Positions 36,321-49,420 of a DNA stretch of 64,000 nt are shown here, piece after piece. Under the pieces are notes generated by a model. That model had not been told where the DNA came from, did no database searches, and worked only from the letters and a program-made list of their open reading frames with translations. The translations under genes and the position numbers were made by a program. The stretch spans positions 2,910,644 through 2,974,643 of the forward strand of contig SCFE01000002.1 of the NCBI GenBank assembly GCA_004352715.1, in the 5' to 3' direction. This DNA is from Hofstenia miamia (Eukaryota > Xenacoelomorpha > Acoela). How positions within the stretch are numbered: the first letter of the stretch is position 1; each line of letters begins with the position of its first letter.

Positions 36321-36859
36321 ATATAGTACTATTTTAATAACAAGTTATAGAATAGTCATTGTTATAAAATGTATATCCAAGCCATGATTTACCAGATGTA
36401 TAATTTTGCTTAAGGAAGATTTTTAAGAGCTTTTCAAAAGATTTTAATTTTTCAAAATTTTAAATTAAACAAGAACAGCAAAATGCTTTATTAGCAAAAG
36501 TGATTTTTTATAAAATAATACAGTAAAATGTTTCACATATTTACATAACTTCAATTTGCACTACTTAACCGCACATCCCAAAGTCCTTTTGTCTAAACAA
36601 AATGTTGTTTGTTAATAGTTTCTTAAATTTTGCAGTATTTGGCGATGATCATATGTCTAAATCGAAATTGTTCAGTATTTTGCAAACTGAATTTGAAAAG
36701 GATTTTGCTAAGGATTTTATTCGATTAACAATCGACATTTGCTTATTTCTCACATTATATTTAATATTGAGTGTTGGATTTTTGTCAAATTTGTTTATAT
36801 AATTTACTGCGTGTTATAAGTCAATGATAAAATATTTCATGATGATATTAAGTAGTGTA

Positions 36860-38730
36860 CTGGTTCGCGTTTCTTATCAAAATGAATTGTCCTCATGGCC
36901 CAATCAAATGTTTTTGAGAGCTTATATCTCTTTTTTGGGATACACTGCCAAGAAATAATTCGCTTGCATTGTTGTATGAGCTCATTGCCAAGATGCTGCC
37001 TAGATCTTTAGACTGGCTGAAATATCTTAATTGATCCAAGTATCTAATTCCCATGGACATTTGTTGTATTTCCTCTTGAATGAATTTTTGATAGTTGAAT
37101 TGTTTATTGATCGTTACCCCAAGATATTTGATTTCATTTGTCTGATTTACTTCTTTATATTATGCACTATTAGATTTAAGGATTTAGTTGCAAATACTTT
37201 TTCTTTTGAAAAAAAGCAATGAACTATGTGTTCGCTACATTTATATATTTATTCTGTGTGAGTTGTAATATTCTATGACTTTTTCTATATCCACAGACAG
37301 TTCAGCTATAGATTTGTTTGGGTCTCATTGAAATTTACAATACAGGTGTCATTTGCGTATTGATAAATTTTACTATATTTGGAACACTGATGCAAACTTT
37401 GTATAGAAAGTGCCTTGGGTACACCTCTTATGGGTTTTTTGTATGCAGAATATATACCATTGGCCCTTTACTCGTTGCAACCGCTCTGTTAAGTAACTTA
37501 TTATTAGACTACAACTGGTATTGCTGAAATCATGTTGAGAAAGTTTGTTGGAAAGAATTTCAAAATCTAAGCTATAAATGTTTTGCTTAAATCAAGCAAG
37601 GCAACTGTTTGATCGAATTGCCTCCGTGAATTTAAATAGCGCCTCTACAGTTGATACTCCCTTCCTAAATCCAAATTGGATCTTGCTAATAGTATTATTG
37701 GTATCAAGATATTCGATGATTTTATTACATAGGAGACGTTAAACAATTTTTGAGAATGGATTTGTCAGAGCTATTTGTCTGTAATTACTTTCTATTAAAG
37801 GATATTCTTTCTTGAAAATTGGAATTATATCCTCTCTTTTTAATTTGGAAATGTCGATGTTTCGATTGCAAGATTGTATATATAAAGCAGATGCTAGATG
37901 CATTTGGGATTTAGTTGCTTGATAACAAAAGCCGGAATTTTTGATGATCCGATGGATTTGTGTACGACTAATTTCCTAATTGCTTTGTACAATTTTTGAC
38001 GGGTGATATAACGAAACGTGAGATTATATGAAGAAACTTATTTGTTGCAAAATGGTATAGAAGTTCCAATATGCTATGAATTATAACCATTTGGTGATCA
38101 TATGCATGGAATGTGGCCTGCTACTGATTGTTTTCCTAACATTTGATTTAAAAATCTCCACTAGTTTGTAATTGCTTGAAAATACGCTGCTCAACTTTTG
38201 TCGACTTTGAAATTTTAATTTATTTAACTGTTCTTTACACATGACGTATTCATTAATGCTTGCCGCTTGCCCTACATTTTGTTATAGCTGGTTATTAATA
38301 CATTTTAGCATTTTAATGGTTCTAGTCTCAAATATTTGCGGTGCAAAAGCATCTAGAGCGTTTTTAATTGTGCTTAAGAAGATATTCACGCAATCGTTTA
38401 CATTGTCCTTTGATTACATATAATCCCAAGATAATTTAAAAAATTTATGATTGAATGCTGAAGTTTGGAATTTTGAATAATTTCGACCCTGGTAAGTTAG
38501 TGTTTGCCTTAGTGTACCAGCAAAGTCTATGATGTAAATGCACAAGTTGGGATTACTGAGAGAAATAAATACATAATAGTTTAACGTCACAAGATAATCA
38601 GATACCCTTGTATATATGTCCATATTTACAACTCTTAAATTATGAAGATTGCATACATCATCAATATAAAACTTTTCAAAAGCTTTTTTATAGTTTATGT
38701 TATAATTGCCTAGAAGAATCAAAGGCAATT
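36860..38730 (-). mobile_element. Degenerate LINE with AP-type endonuclease and RT pieces
   Basis: In minus-strand order, 38728-38414 starts MPLILLGNYNINYKKAF with CNLHNLRVVN and TRVSD, a decayed LLGDFN motif of the LINE endonuclease. Around 37660-37850 comes NYRxIALTNPFSKIV, QFGFRKGVSTVEALFKFTE and LDLSKTF, which are RT fingers and palm motifs. The remainder to 36860 has stops. It is clearly a pseudogene of a Jockey/CR1/L2-like LINE, probably the family also seen at 32735-34320 and 38880-39660. Confidence 0.7.
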
Positions 38731-38879
38731 CTAAAGTTTACACTCTTTAAAATCGATAAACTCAGCAGCATAGCGTTTTTTGCACAATAACTAATGTTTT
38801 GAAGATACTTAAAATCAGAATGTTGAGTTTCTATCCATAATGATTCAAACTTTTCGACTTCTATCTCGAGGTTCTTTAA

Positions 38880-39660
38880 TGAAGGGTTTCTTTAAAACGT
38901 TTTTCTGATACTTAACACATGTAAAAAGTTTTGATCTTGAATTCTGTTTGAATAAATCCCGGCATTTTAATCATATTATAAGGTGGTAGGTTTTTGATTA
39001 GCTTGAAGAACGTCACAAAGGTATTCAATATGAATAGTTGCGTTGGAAAGAAAATTGACCTAGAGATATAATGCTTAGGTTTTAGACAAGTTTTTCTCTG
39101 AGTTATTTAATGCCCCTTTTAATTGAATATGAAGTTTTATATAAAGGATCCTAACTTAGATCAGTAAATAAAATGTTTGCGTAATTAAAGTGACTCATAA
39201 TAAAGGAATAAAAAAATTAAATTATCGCACAAGGTGGTAATTGCCTAATTACTAGTGTCATGCTTTTTAAACCTATAGCTAATTTTCTAACTATTAAATT
39301 GATATGAGAGTTGAATATTAACTTTGAGTCAATAGTTACTCCGAGATACTTGCAAACGTATACAATAGGAGCATTAATAATATTTATGCTCAAAATCACT
39401 GCAGAAACATCCCAATTGCTTTTATTGGGTTGTAAAATACAAAACTCTGTTTTAGCTTCATTAATATTCAACTTATGCTTCCAAAAATATTTCGACAATT
39501 TATTACAATTCAATCCTATAGATTTCATTGTTAGTCGCATTGATGCATTATCGCTAACAATGCATGTATATGCAACAAAATTTCTGGGAAATCGGGAAGT
39601 TCTAAATATTCTATGTGCGATGCTTTTTTTGTGAATCATGCAATGTTTTACAAAATTCAT
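38880..39660 (-). mobile_element. LINE RT C-terminal relic
   Basis: The minus ORF 39660-39217 (147 aa) contains YTCIVSDNASMRL (decayed YADDT box, both Asp lost), then KHKLNINEAKTEFCIL and VCKYLGVTIDSKLIFNSHIN, the KxLxLNxxKT and KYLGVxID motifs after the RT active site. The 3' flank to 38880 aligns with 32870-33250. Inactive copy. Confidence 0.8.
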
Positions 39661-40048
39661 TTATCCAAGATTAACAATCTGCAGATATGTGTGAAATGCT
39701 TTTATAATTTGAGTTAATCATAACTTTCCTTACTGGACAAAATTAATTAAGTAAAATAAAAAAATTTCTAAAAAGTTTATCAGCATTGTAATAGTTGCAT
39801 CTTAGGCAGCATACACAAGAACCCAGTTTTCTTAAGAAATTGCCGATTTAAAATTGTTTACATTTTCAGTACTTTATTTATGGGTGTTTATCCACTTTGT
39901 GACATCATTTGTAGATGACAGACTAAGAAAACTCAATAGATGTAATGCAGAGGTCAGAAAAAGGATATTTGGAAATTCGGATGAGTAAAGACTATAAGAT
40001 GTTTGTTTCGGCAAGCACAATGTAATCCATTAGTGTGGTACTTGATGC

Positions 40049-40240
40049 TTACGTTAAATTTAAAGCATTTAAGAGTAGGTCAATTTTGCACCATTCATTA
40101 ATGTTAAAATAATATAGATTCCTGTCTCCAAGCAGTATTAAATATTTCTTTTCAGAACAAGCCAAAGATAATTCCTCTTCTAATTGATCAAAAATTAGAT
40201 TAGCAAATTTCTTGTTTGGGCAATAAGATACATTTAACAA
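40049..40240 (-). mobile_element. LINE endonuclease fragment
   Basis: The minus frame of 63 aa contains KKYLILLGDRNLYYFNINEW, a decayed version of the LLGDFN motif of LINE AP-endonucleases, followed by a helix-like IDLLLNALNLT (family: LxxLLxxxxL). It is probably part of the same decayed insertion cluster as 38-39.7 kb. Confidence 0.55.
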
Positions 40241-40771
40241 ATGCTTTTTAAATTGAGAATTTTTTATTGGATTGTTAATGTCTATTTATAGACTTTCAAA
40301 ATTAGATGTTAAATTACTCCTAATATCATTGCGTTGCTTTGGATTAAATGACTTTGGTATTAGAAATAAAACTCTACCTTTTGTTTTACCTAATGGATTG
40401 CTGGGTCAAAAGACTACATACGATCAAGATCGTCAATTCTTAACCAAGTTTTTGAGGTAGCTAAAATGTCATCATTTTTAAAACCCGACATTTATTGTTT
40501 ACATTCAATGTTCAAATGTAGGGAGTTAATAGAAGTCGCATCGCACTTAGCATTTGAAAATAAGATTTGAAGTTTATACAGCTAATAAAATGAAATATAT
40601 AATAGCAGTTATTAGTTTCTTTTTAATGTTGATAACAATAGCAAAAACGTGATTGATTGGAAAAACAAAATTTTTAGTTTTACTATAAATGGACGACTTA
40701 TAAACATGAGGATAGAAAGGCGTTGCAAGAGTGAATTGGATTCACAAGTATTAAAAGTAGCAATGGCATAT

Positions 40772-40778
<7 letters not shown>

Positions 40779-40810
<32 letters not shown>
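40779..40810. repeat. (TA)n microsatellite
   Basis: About 16 TA units; the 67-codon minus frame across it is an artefact of the repeat. Confidence 0.95.
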
Positions 40811-40811
<1 letters not shown>

Positions 40812-40849
40812 GCAAATAGTAAAAATTTTTATATTAACATACATTTAAA

Positions 40850-41400
40850 TTTAGGGATAATGTAAGTTCTCCGTAGCCAGGGAGTTCGGAAACAAATATA
40901 AAATAGCTTTTCTGATTTTATTATCAGTTGTAAAATATACTAATTCAACTGAAGTATATTCAATTGAGCTATGTACTGTTTTCCTGTAGTCTGTAAGAGC
41001 AATAGGAAGTAGATCTATCCACAGAGAAGGCTCTAATCCTTTGATTTTGTCCAAAGCGATCGATGTAGCTTTTAGGATGCCAAGCGATTTTATACTTCAT
41101 TGTTAATATTAAGACAATTGCATATTTTCTTGAAATCAGAAGATTCATATTCACTGCCACTGTCTGATACAAGCATTTCTATAGGTGGTAATTGCCAATG
41201 ATAACTTTGTGTTTGCTTGAAGCAGTTGCAGCTCTTATATTACGCAATGGATAAACCTATGCATCATAAGACAAACAGTCAATTATCGTCATCATATGTA
41301 AATTTGAATTAGCTCTTTGTTTTGGGCAGTAGACTCACAAAAAACATGTGATAAATTGCTGAAGTTGCATTAGGTGGCTTAGTCCAAATGGGTAAGCGTA
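40850..41400 (-). mobile_element. Gypsy-type LTR retrotransposon integrase relic
   Basis: Minus-strand frames in order: near 41390 LPIWTKPPNAT; near 41295 MMTIIDCLSYDA then VYPLRNIRAAT; near 41175 LVSDSGSEYESSDFKKICN (integrase core DxGxEF); 41054-40851 GLEPSLWIDLLPIALTDYRKT, VHSSIEYTSVELVYF (family W-x(n)-YNxxxHxSTGxxPxEL). The order and motifs match an rve integrase core, broken by stops and frameshifts. No LTR or other pol domain was recognised nearby. Confidence 0.6.
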
Positions 41401-42471
41401 AAATTTTATTGTAACAACAAATAATATATATTATAAGAAGCTACTATAGTATTAGTAGTAAATAATAATATAAAAAATATAATGAAATATAATTTTGTCA
41501 ACAAATTTGTTTAGCTTACAATTTACATGTACCATTTTCATAAGGTTTTATGGCAGACTAAACACTCTTTTAAATCATGAGGATTTAAATGTTTATATTT
41601 TGAAAGAATTTTTAGGTAAACTGAGAAGTATTAGAATTGCACCATCCTGATACAGAATCCAAACGTTTGAATAGAGTGCTTTGGCATAGCCAGAGAACTA
41701 TTCCACTACTTGAATGTACTTCTGACTATTAATTAGTTTCTGGACAAACCAAAAAATTCTCTCTCAAAAATTTGCAATGAAGATATATGTTAATAAATAT
41801 AAAAATATATGTTAATAAAATTTGCAATGAAGATATATGTTAATAATTATGAAAACATATGTTAATAAATATCAATGATAACTTACTCAATCTTCACAAC
41901 TCAGATAATGCCTTAATGCAAAAAAATACCAAAATTCTGGAAACTTCATCTGCTAAATACATAGGGATTACCTTAGACTAATTTTCAGGACCATTTTCAA
42001 GCGCTACAAAGTAAGATTGTTTTGACATAGAAACTATGAACTACATTCCAGATCAATAAACAAGGACATTCAATTTAATATAGTAGTTTTTAATTATGAG
42101 ACATGAAACTTGGGAGTAAATATTTGTAAACGAAATTGTTATGCTTCTAAAATCAATTCCAAATAGTAACCAATTAATTCAAATAAACACTCTCAGGATA
42201 TCATTTAATAGTGTGAAAAGCTCTCACCTTATTATTGCATCAAAACTTACGAAAAGTTCAATAAAACATCAAAAATATTTAATGTCGCAAACAATAATTC
42301 AAAAATTAAATAAAACCCTGCAACTAGAAAATGAAATACGATTAAATGCATAAAAAATTGAATCTAATAATTATTAATTTTAAAACAAGATTTAATTTCG
42401 GGAAAAGTAAGGTAAAAATGAGAACTGCCAGTAGATCTGAAGTCTACGATTAGTATCTCAGTGCAGTACTC
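41401..42471. other. AT-rich spacer, short local repeats
   Basis: No gene is recognised. A short segment (tttgcaatgaagatatatgt) is repeated at about 41770 and 41820. The 70-codon plus frame at 42141 is Ile/Ser/Asn/Lys-rich with no domain. Confidence 0.4.
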
Positions 42472-42720
42472 NNNNNNNNNNNNNNNNNNNNNNNNNNNNN
42501 NNNNNNNNNNNNNNNNNNNNNNNNNNNNNNNNNNNNNNNNNNNNNNNNNNNNNNNNNNNNNNNNNNNNNNNNNNNNNNNNNNNNNNNNNNNNNNNNNNNN
42601 NNNNNNNNNNNNNNNNNNNNNNNNNNNNNNNNNNNNNNNNNNNNNNNNNNNNNNNNNNNNNNNNNNNNNNNNNNNNNNNNNNNNNNNNNNNNNNNNNNNN
42701 NNNNNNNNNNNNNNNNNNNN

Positions 42721-42749
<29 letters not shown>
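42472..42749. repeat. Assembly gap (249 N) followed by (TC)n
   Basis: N run 42472-42720, then TC repeated to about 42749. The microsatellite probably caused the gap. Confidence 0.9.
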
Positions 42750-42752
<3 letters not shown>

Positions 42753-42997
42753 GGTTAGGTTACTTTTTCTTTAGACGTGAGGGAGAATGCTATGTATTTT
42801 ACGTGCTAAAAATTGAGATCATGATTTCAGGCTATGCATACACATAATAACAAAATTGTTGAAATCATTTAAAAATCATTTTCTTTATAACCACCGGCCA
42901 ATATTGGTTGGTAGAAGCATGATTTTGTATTTTTAGTGGCATTTTGCGAGTCATAATTTTCTTTATTGTCCAAATTTCGACATCAAAATTTGTTAAA

Positions 42998-44090
42998 TCA
43001 TAATAATAATAATAATAAACTTTTATTTTAAAACGGATAAAAACATCCATTTAATTTATAGAAATACTAGATTTTCATTCCACGAAGGAGCCGATGTGGA
43101 AATAGAGAAAGTTCTCGTTCAGAGTTGGTCTAGGGAGCCTCCCACGCAGTCGACTATCTCCATAATGGGAGCTTTGAGGCAGAATATCTTGCAGTACATG
43201 ATTCTTAGAAGTCAGTATCTACTGAAGTAGCCTATTATCAACTTTGGTTATAATTTTTTCAATAGGGGTATAATTTGAAATAATTTTAAGGCGTAAAGCT
43301 TTTTTCTGAACTTTATCTAAGAGCAGCATAAAGTATTTTGAGGAACCTCCCCAAATTAAACAACAATATGTTAGCGAGGGTATAACTAATGCATAGTATA
43401 GTGTTTGTAGTTCATATTGGCTAAATACAAGATGTTACAATTTCAGCAATAAATACAACTTACTAGTAGCTTTTTTAGCCATGCTCCTGATGTGAGGAGA
43501 AAATTAAAGTACCTTGTCAAAGTACACAACAAGCAATTTCACTACAAATTGTTGTGTGATATCTTGCAGCTCAGGGACAAAGCTTCGACCAAAGTTAATG
43601 AAAAGTTCATTCGTCTTGCTATGATTAGAATAAAGGTTCTTGGATAAAAATGAGCCTCAAGAGAATTGATTACAAAATTTCTCTTGTCTCCAAAATCGTA
43701 CAAGCCAGGTACAATAAGAGTATTATCGTCAGCAAAAGCTGATAATGAGAAGTTAGCTGTGTCTTCTATTCGATAGGTGTTATTGACAGCACAGTTAAAA
43801 AAACAGGACCACTGATGGTTCCTTGAGGAACTCCAAGTTCAATGTAACAAACTGCAGAATGTTGGCCATTTATAGTGGTGAAGTGGCTTCTTCTGGCGAG
43901 GAAACTGGTATACCAGTTCATAATATGAGGATTGATGGGAGGATTCAATCTAGATAGATAATTGCTGTGTGGCTAACAGTGTCGAATGCCTTAGACATGT
44001 CCAGCATAATTACTCGGCAATAGTCATGGCTACTCCTGAATTTGTAAATCTGATGCAGGATCTTTATTATTTTTCGTAATAAATTTAATT
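42998..44090 (-). mobile_element. LINE RT fragment with intact FADD box and (TTA)n tail
   Basis: Minus strand in order: VIMLDMSKAFDTVSHTAI (about 44010-43960), NWYTSFLARRSHFTTINGQH, GVPQGTISGPVFL (about 43830-43790), a frameshift, then LSAFADDNTLIVPG with the catalytic FADD box at about 43726-43737. The element ends in AAAATAAAAG followed by (TTA)n at 42998-43025, a LINE 3' tail. It is 5'-truncated at about 44090. Fewer changes than in neighbouring LINEs suggest a younger insertion. Confidence 0.8.
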
Positions 44091-45104
44091 AGAGTTCTAT
44101 ATATTGGATTGGTGACATCAGAATTTATTTTTGAAAATATATTACATTTATATACTATACAGCGGCGTAGTGGCCGAATTTTGACCAATACTGCCAAATA
44201 CCGGCTGAAGTTTTAAAATAATTGGCCGCAAACCGGCATTGCTAATAAACTAGTCCTACCATCCGGATAGGGATTTTTTGATAAATGTAATATTTTGATG
44301 TATAATCCTGCACAATGCACATCACATTGCTTTTCATTGAGTCTATTGTAATATAGATACTTCCAGTTCTCCCAGTACTGGAAATCGAAATTATTCCAGT
44401 TTACCCATCTCGGCCCATTTACCTGCAAAGTATTTGCAATGCCAACCTCGGCAGGACATTTTAATGAAAGTCGTACTCTTTTAAAAAGAGATGCTGCTAA
44501 GGCATTTGCAGTTTTGAAAAGAGCAAGACTTAATGTTATCTAGACTCTTAATTTGCACTGATGAGTGCATACTTTGCAAATTTTATCTCGGTAATAAACC
44601 CTTGATGTCAAATTTTTTTATTTTTCTTTATAATTTATATGCTTCATTTTTTATTTATCGAAATATTTTTTCTCATTTTTTATTTTTCAATTAATTAATT
44701 GATGATTCTATAATTTTCTTTGTGGTTGTAATTATGATAAATTCAAAACAAAATTCATTATACAAATGTTTTTCATATTTTATTTTCTGAATTGTTGGCT
44801 TCTTCACATTGCTTCCGTTATAATATTTATTAATATTATTTGAAATTTTTAAATGCTTTTAATTACTAAATTTTGCAGGACTCTATTATGGAAAAATCAT
44901 TAAATTATTTTTTAACATATTTTTGCATATTTCCATACTTCGATGAAGTATATTAAACTATTTTTGTTTTGTTAATTGCTCAAATTGGTTTAAAATACAT
45001 GCTGAATACATCATTAGGCATATAGGAAAAGTTTTAAAGGATGTGCTCAGATGCATGACAAATGAAGATATTTAAATGGTTGTTTGATTTCTCAAAGATT
45101 AAGT

Positions 45105-45110
45105 TTTATT
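45105..45110 (-). terminator. Poly(A) signal of peptide gene copy 1
   Basis: AATAAA on the minus strand, 49 nt downstream of the stop codon; conserved in copy 2. Confidence 0.65.
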
Positions 45111-45159
45111 TTAACTAATAACACATTTACAAATGATTAAGTTCAATATCATAGTATCG

Positions 45160-45309
45160 TTAATGATGGCGTCTAAGAAGCGAATCTCCTGCCATTCTCT
45201 CTTCCATGATTTGCTCTCTATTCGCCAATATGTCTTCTGCATTATTAGCGGCAGCGAAAGTCATCAAAAAGATGGCAACTAAGAATGTGAGAATTGTAGT
45301 GTATTTCAT
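45160..45309 (-). CDS. Small secreted peptide precursor, copy 1 (49 aa)
   Basis: The minus strand encodes 49 residues from ATG at 45309 to TAA at 45160. Residues 1-21 (MKYTTILTFLVAIFLMTFAA plus A) form a textbook signal peptide: Lys2, a hydrophobic core 5-18 and AAA before likely cleavage at 21/22. The predicted mature part, 28 residues, is NNAEDILANREQIMEER then MAGDSLLRRHH, with no cysteine and a basic RRHH end. A poly(A) signal follows 49 nt after the stop. The gene lies in a duplicated block whose second copy (62449-62598) has the same frame. I do not recognise the family; a secreted regulatory or defence peptide is only a guess. It is not a truncated first exon, since stop and poly(A) signal are close. 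Confidence 0.75.
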   Translation of the reverse strand: MKYTTILTFLVAIFLMTFAAANNAEDILANREQIMEERMAGDSLLRRHH

Positions 45310-45845
45310 TTCGCGTCTTAAGAACTATGATATTTTCTTGCTGTTGAATTCTTTCTTTGTTGCGATTGAAGTAGTCAACCTTCGATCTATTTGCTTTGGA
45401 TTATGTTTTAATTCCCTCGTTTTAATTTCGTACACATATTTGAAATTACATTGTTATCGTTAACTTTAATGTTTGAAAATACACAACTTAATATTTCTTA
45501 TTGTTTAAGCATTGTCTCCATTGATAGTTTCAAGATTTCAATGTTTACCTAATTAGAGTTTTTTATGTTATCAAATTTAATTCTCGTTCATCGAAATATC
45601 TACCTTTTAAATCTCTTTTAATTTATAAATCAAAATCATCCCATAATTCGTTTTTCGTATCATTCCTCTTGCTAATTTCATATTTCAAAATCTAGATAGT
45701 GATCTTGGGGTACGTCTTTCTAAATTTAAATGTAATCCTAACTTTTCTTCTAAATTCTTTGCTTTCCACTGAAACCTTATGTAAAGTTAATCTTCTTCCA
45801 TTCTGCAATTATCACAAAAAACCTTAGTTCCTCTGGAATTTTCAN

Positions 45846-46200
45846 TCTTGCTGTTGAATTCTTTCTTTGTTGCGATTGAAGTAGTCAACCTTCGATCTAT
45901 TTGCTTTGGATTATGTTTTAATTCCCTCGTTTTAATTTCGTACACATATTTGAAATTACATTGTTATCGTTAACTTTAATGTTTGAAAATACACAACATA
46001 GTATTTCTAATTGTTTAAAATTTTTTTTATTGATTGTTCACATTTTCAATGTTTACTTAGTTAGAGTTCCTTATGTTATTAATATATTGATATAAGTAAT
46101 TAATGGTTTTTTTTCATGATCAAATCTTTGCTAAAAAGCACTAGAAAATATTTTTGGAAGTATATACAGTAATTGAAAGTTATGTTAAATGCATAAGTGC
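45846..46200. repeat. Extra copy of the peptide gene 5' flank, lacking the coding part
   Basis: 45846-46000 repeats 45336-45488 almost exactly, then continues without the LINE piece present in the other two copies (TTATGTTATTAATATATTGA at about 46070), reaching sequence also found at 63240-63330. The start coincides with the single N at 45845, about 27 nt upstream of where the ATG would be, so the coding part is either missing or was lost in assembly. The conserved word TTATGTTTTAATTCCCTCGT is at 45911-45930. Confidence 0.7.
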
Positions 46201-46444
46201 AATATAAACAATATTGTCCTTAGGCGAGCTTAAATCCCGCTCAAAGAACAATTAGAAGAGTGCAATTTTAAAATCAATGTTACTCTGCGGACGTGAGAAA
46301 AACCTAGTATTTGAAATAATAAGTTCAACAGTACAAAATAAAATTAATGTTTTTAATTTTTAAGGACGATCTCTGGTACAGATGCGTTTCTTAGCATTCT
46401 CGGAAAGCAGGAAAGATTAACATTTGTTTATAGTGTATGCAGTT

Positions 46445-46720
46445 CAGCTTTGGGTTATGTTTTAATTCCCACGTTTTAATTTCCTACGCATATTTAAAAT
46501 TGCATTGTTACCGTTAACTCTAATGTTTGAAAATGCACAACCAAATATTGCTTATTGTTTAAGAATTTTATCCATTGAACGTTTCAGATTTCAATGGTTA
46601 CCTAATTAGAGTTTCTTATGTTATTAAATATATTAATGTAAGTCCTCAATGGTGTCTTTGGTATAAAGCTTTTGATAAAATGCTCTAGAAAAGATTTTTG
46701 GAAGTTTTGCAATTGGAAGT
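46445..46720. repeat. Diverged third copy of the peptide gene 5' flank
   Basis: Contains TTATGTTTTAATTCCCACGT (46454-46473), GTTTGAAAATGCACAAC and the later TTTTTGGAAGT segment, all diverged from 45846-46200. The place where the peptide would be encoded (about 46210-46365, minus) has no matching frame, so this copy is a relic. Confidence 0.6.
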
Positions 46721-47203
46721 ATTTGTTCGAAGTTTTATTCAAACAATTAATCAAAATATTGCATTACATTTCCAATTATTTAATATGAATTTCTACTAAT
46801 AGTAATGGGAATAATTGTTTTAATTCCTGTATCAAATACATGATAAAAAATATACAAAAAAACATGAAATTACAAAAATGAATTAGGCAAGGTGATATAA
46901 GTGAGTAATTTTCGAGCTACAGCCACAAAAGAATCACTCATTTTCTTTGTTCTGCAGAATATTGTATTTGGTGTCATACGTAGACAACCTCGATACGTAG
47001 TATCTTTGATGTTAATTGCATTAAAGAGCGGATGATTTTCACTTGCCGAATGAAATCTTCTTTTAAAGTTTTGGATACAAATTCTACTTCTGAAGCTTTT
47101 GATATAATTCAAATCATTGCTGCATATTTGATGGCTCTTTTCAATTTTTCTTAATTTTGAGACTATTTAATTAAAATAGGAAACAATGATTCTAGCAACC
47201 AAA

Positions 47204-49361
47204 GCTATAAGAAAAGCTCAGCTTCTCCAAATCGTACTCCCAAAATTAAAAACAATTAATTGGACCCAGATTGGAAAATTGTGATTTTCTAATTGCAAAT
47301 GGCATGCCATTGAAAGTTCCTGTGGCATTCATCCGAAGACATAGCCTAGTTGCACTTTTGATACATACTTTTATATCTTTCTCATGACGTGCATTAAGTT
47401 TCAAACGTAGATTTTGCTTGTAAAAGTTGACTTTCAGACTATTAGAACCTTGATAAAATGCATAAGCGCAATAATCTTTTGGAATGCTTAGTATTTCTTA
47501 GAATAATTCATAGACTACTGAAATATAACATTGAATTCCATTAATCATTTTAAAAATGATGTTACAAGTTGTGCAATTTACTTTGATATCAGTAAAGCGT
47601 TTGAGTATACACCTCATAACATCCATTTAAGTAAATTGCAAATTCCAACTTGCTTTAACAAAGAAACACTTGTCGAGTTTTAGCTTTGATTTTTTTGAAT
47701 AAGGATTCTTCACAACTAGACAACAATGAACATCCATGGTACTATAATTGAGTCAATTAAATTGATTTTAGTAAGAAATTAGAGGTAGTTTTTCAATATT
47801 TTTAATTGAAAAATTTAAATCACGTGATTACTCTCATTCGGTCCTGATCCCAATCATGCTTTCGTTTTTGTGAGCATCTCAAAATTTTATCGAATTTTGT
47901 GACCAAAAGCAACAGATTATCTAATAATTACATTGTATTCATCAAAAAATTTAAATTCACCAAGTTTGAATTCGGATCCTTAGCAACTAGACAATAAGGA
48001 ACTTAGTCAACTATATCGAACTATATGTGCAATCACATTATTTGTATCATTGTTGAATGCTAAACAGAAATTTTCATATTATCTTGAAAAACTACTGCAA
48101 TCAAATTCTCTGTATCAGATTCAGGAGTGAAGTCAACAGTTTCGCTTTGTTCATGAATCTTCATTGTTTCCATTGACTTGAAAAGAAAATGGTTTGTTTC
48201 ATAAAAATTTAGACAAATCTCTCATTGTATAAATATTTTACCAGGCTGTTAATTTTTTTATTGTCAAGCATCATACTATTATTATTANGCTATAAGAAAA
48301 GCTCAGCTTCTCCAAATCGTACTCCCAAAATTAAAAACAATTAATTGGACCCAGATTGGAAAATTGTGATTTTCTAATTGCAAATGGCATGCCATTGAAA
48401 GTTCCTGTGGCATTCATCCGAAGACATAGCCTAGTTGCACTTTTGATACATACTTTTATATCTTTCTCATGACGTGCATTAAGTTTCAAACGTAGATTTT
48501 GCTTGTAAAAGTTGACTTTCAGACTATTAGAACCTTGATAAAATGCATAAGCGCAATAATCTTTTGGAATGCTTAGTATTTCTTAGAATAATTCATAGAC
48601 TACTGAAATATAACATTGAATTCCATTAATCATTTTAAAAATGATGTTACAAGTTGTGCAATTTACTTTGATATCAGTAAAGCGTTTGAGTATACACCTC
48701 ATAACATCCATTTAAGTAAATTGCAAATTCCAACTTGCTTTAACAAAGAAACACTTGTCGAGTTTTAGCTTTGATTTTTTTGAATAAGGATTCTTCACAA
48801 CTAGACAACAATGAACATCCATGGTACTATAATTGAGTCAATTAAATTGATTTTAGTAAGAAATTAGAGGTAGTTTTTCAATATTTTTAATTGAAAAATT
48901 TAAATCACGTGATTACTCTCATTCGGTCCTGATCCCAATCATGCTTTCGTTTTTGTGAGCATCTCAAAATTTTATCGAATTTTGTGACCAAAAGCAACAG
49001 ATTATCTAATAATTACATTGTATTCATCAAAAAATTTAAATTCACCAAGTTTGAATTCGGATCCTTAGCAACTAGACAATAAGGAACTTAGTCAACTATA
49101 TCGAACTATATGTGCAATCACATTATTTGTATCATTGTTGAATGCTAAACAGAAATTTTCATATTATCTTGAAAAACTACTGCAATCAAATTCTCTGTAT
49201 CAGATTCAGGAGTGAAGTCAACAGTTTCGCTTTGTTCATGAATCTTCATTGTTTCCATTGACTTGAAAAGAAAATGGTTTGTTTCATAAAAATTTAGACA
49301 AATCTCTCATTGTATAAATATTTTACCAGGCTGTTAATTTTTTTATTGTCAAGCATCATAC

Positions 49362-49372
<11 letters not shown>
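47204..49372. repeat. 1084-bp exact tandem duplication joined by one N
   Basis: 47204-48287 is repeated as 48289-49372, with a single N at 48288. The second copy runs on into a long (ATT)n array. This is the same N-at-junction pattern as at 7726, probably false duplication at a microsatellite. 47185-47380 also resembles 63527-63725, part of the peptide-gene segmental duplication. Confidence 0.85.
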
Positions 49373-49414
<42 letters not shown>

Positions 49415-49420
49415 TTTTTA
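49363..49420. repeat. (ATT)n microsatellite
   Basis: A long ATT array with a few T insertions, adjacent to further ATT and TA stretches up to 49755. Confidence 0.95.

Larger units (their letters stand above)
44730..45844. repeat. Segmental duplication, copy 1 (with peptide gene)
   Basis: Collinear with 62036-63137. Identity is moderate at the outer end (44740-44880) and very high from about 45050 on. It includes the secreted-peptide gene, its 5' flank, and the start of an inserted LINE 3' piece (from about 45572) that is cut by the N at 45845. Confidence 0.85.

Noticed and set aside
45206-45463. 85-codon plus frame, repeated at 62495-62752
   Set aside because: Antisense shadow of the peptide gene and its 5' flank; the minus strand has the signal peptide and poly(A) signal.
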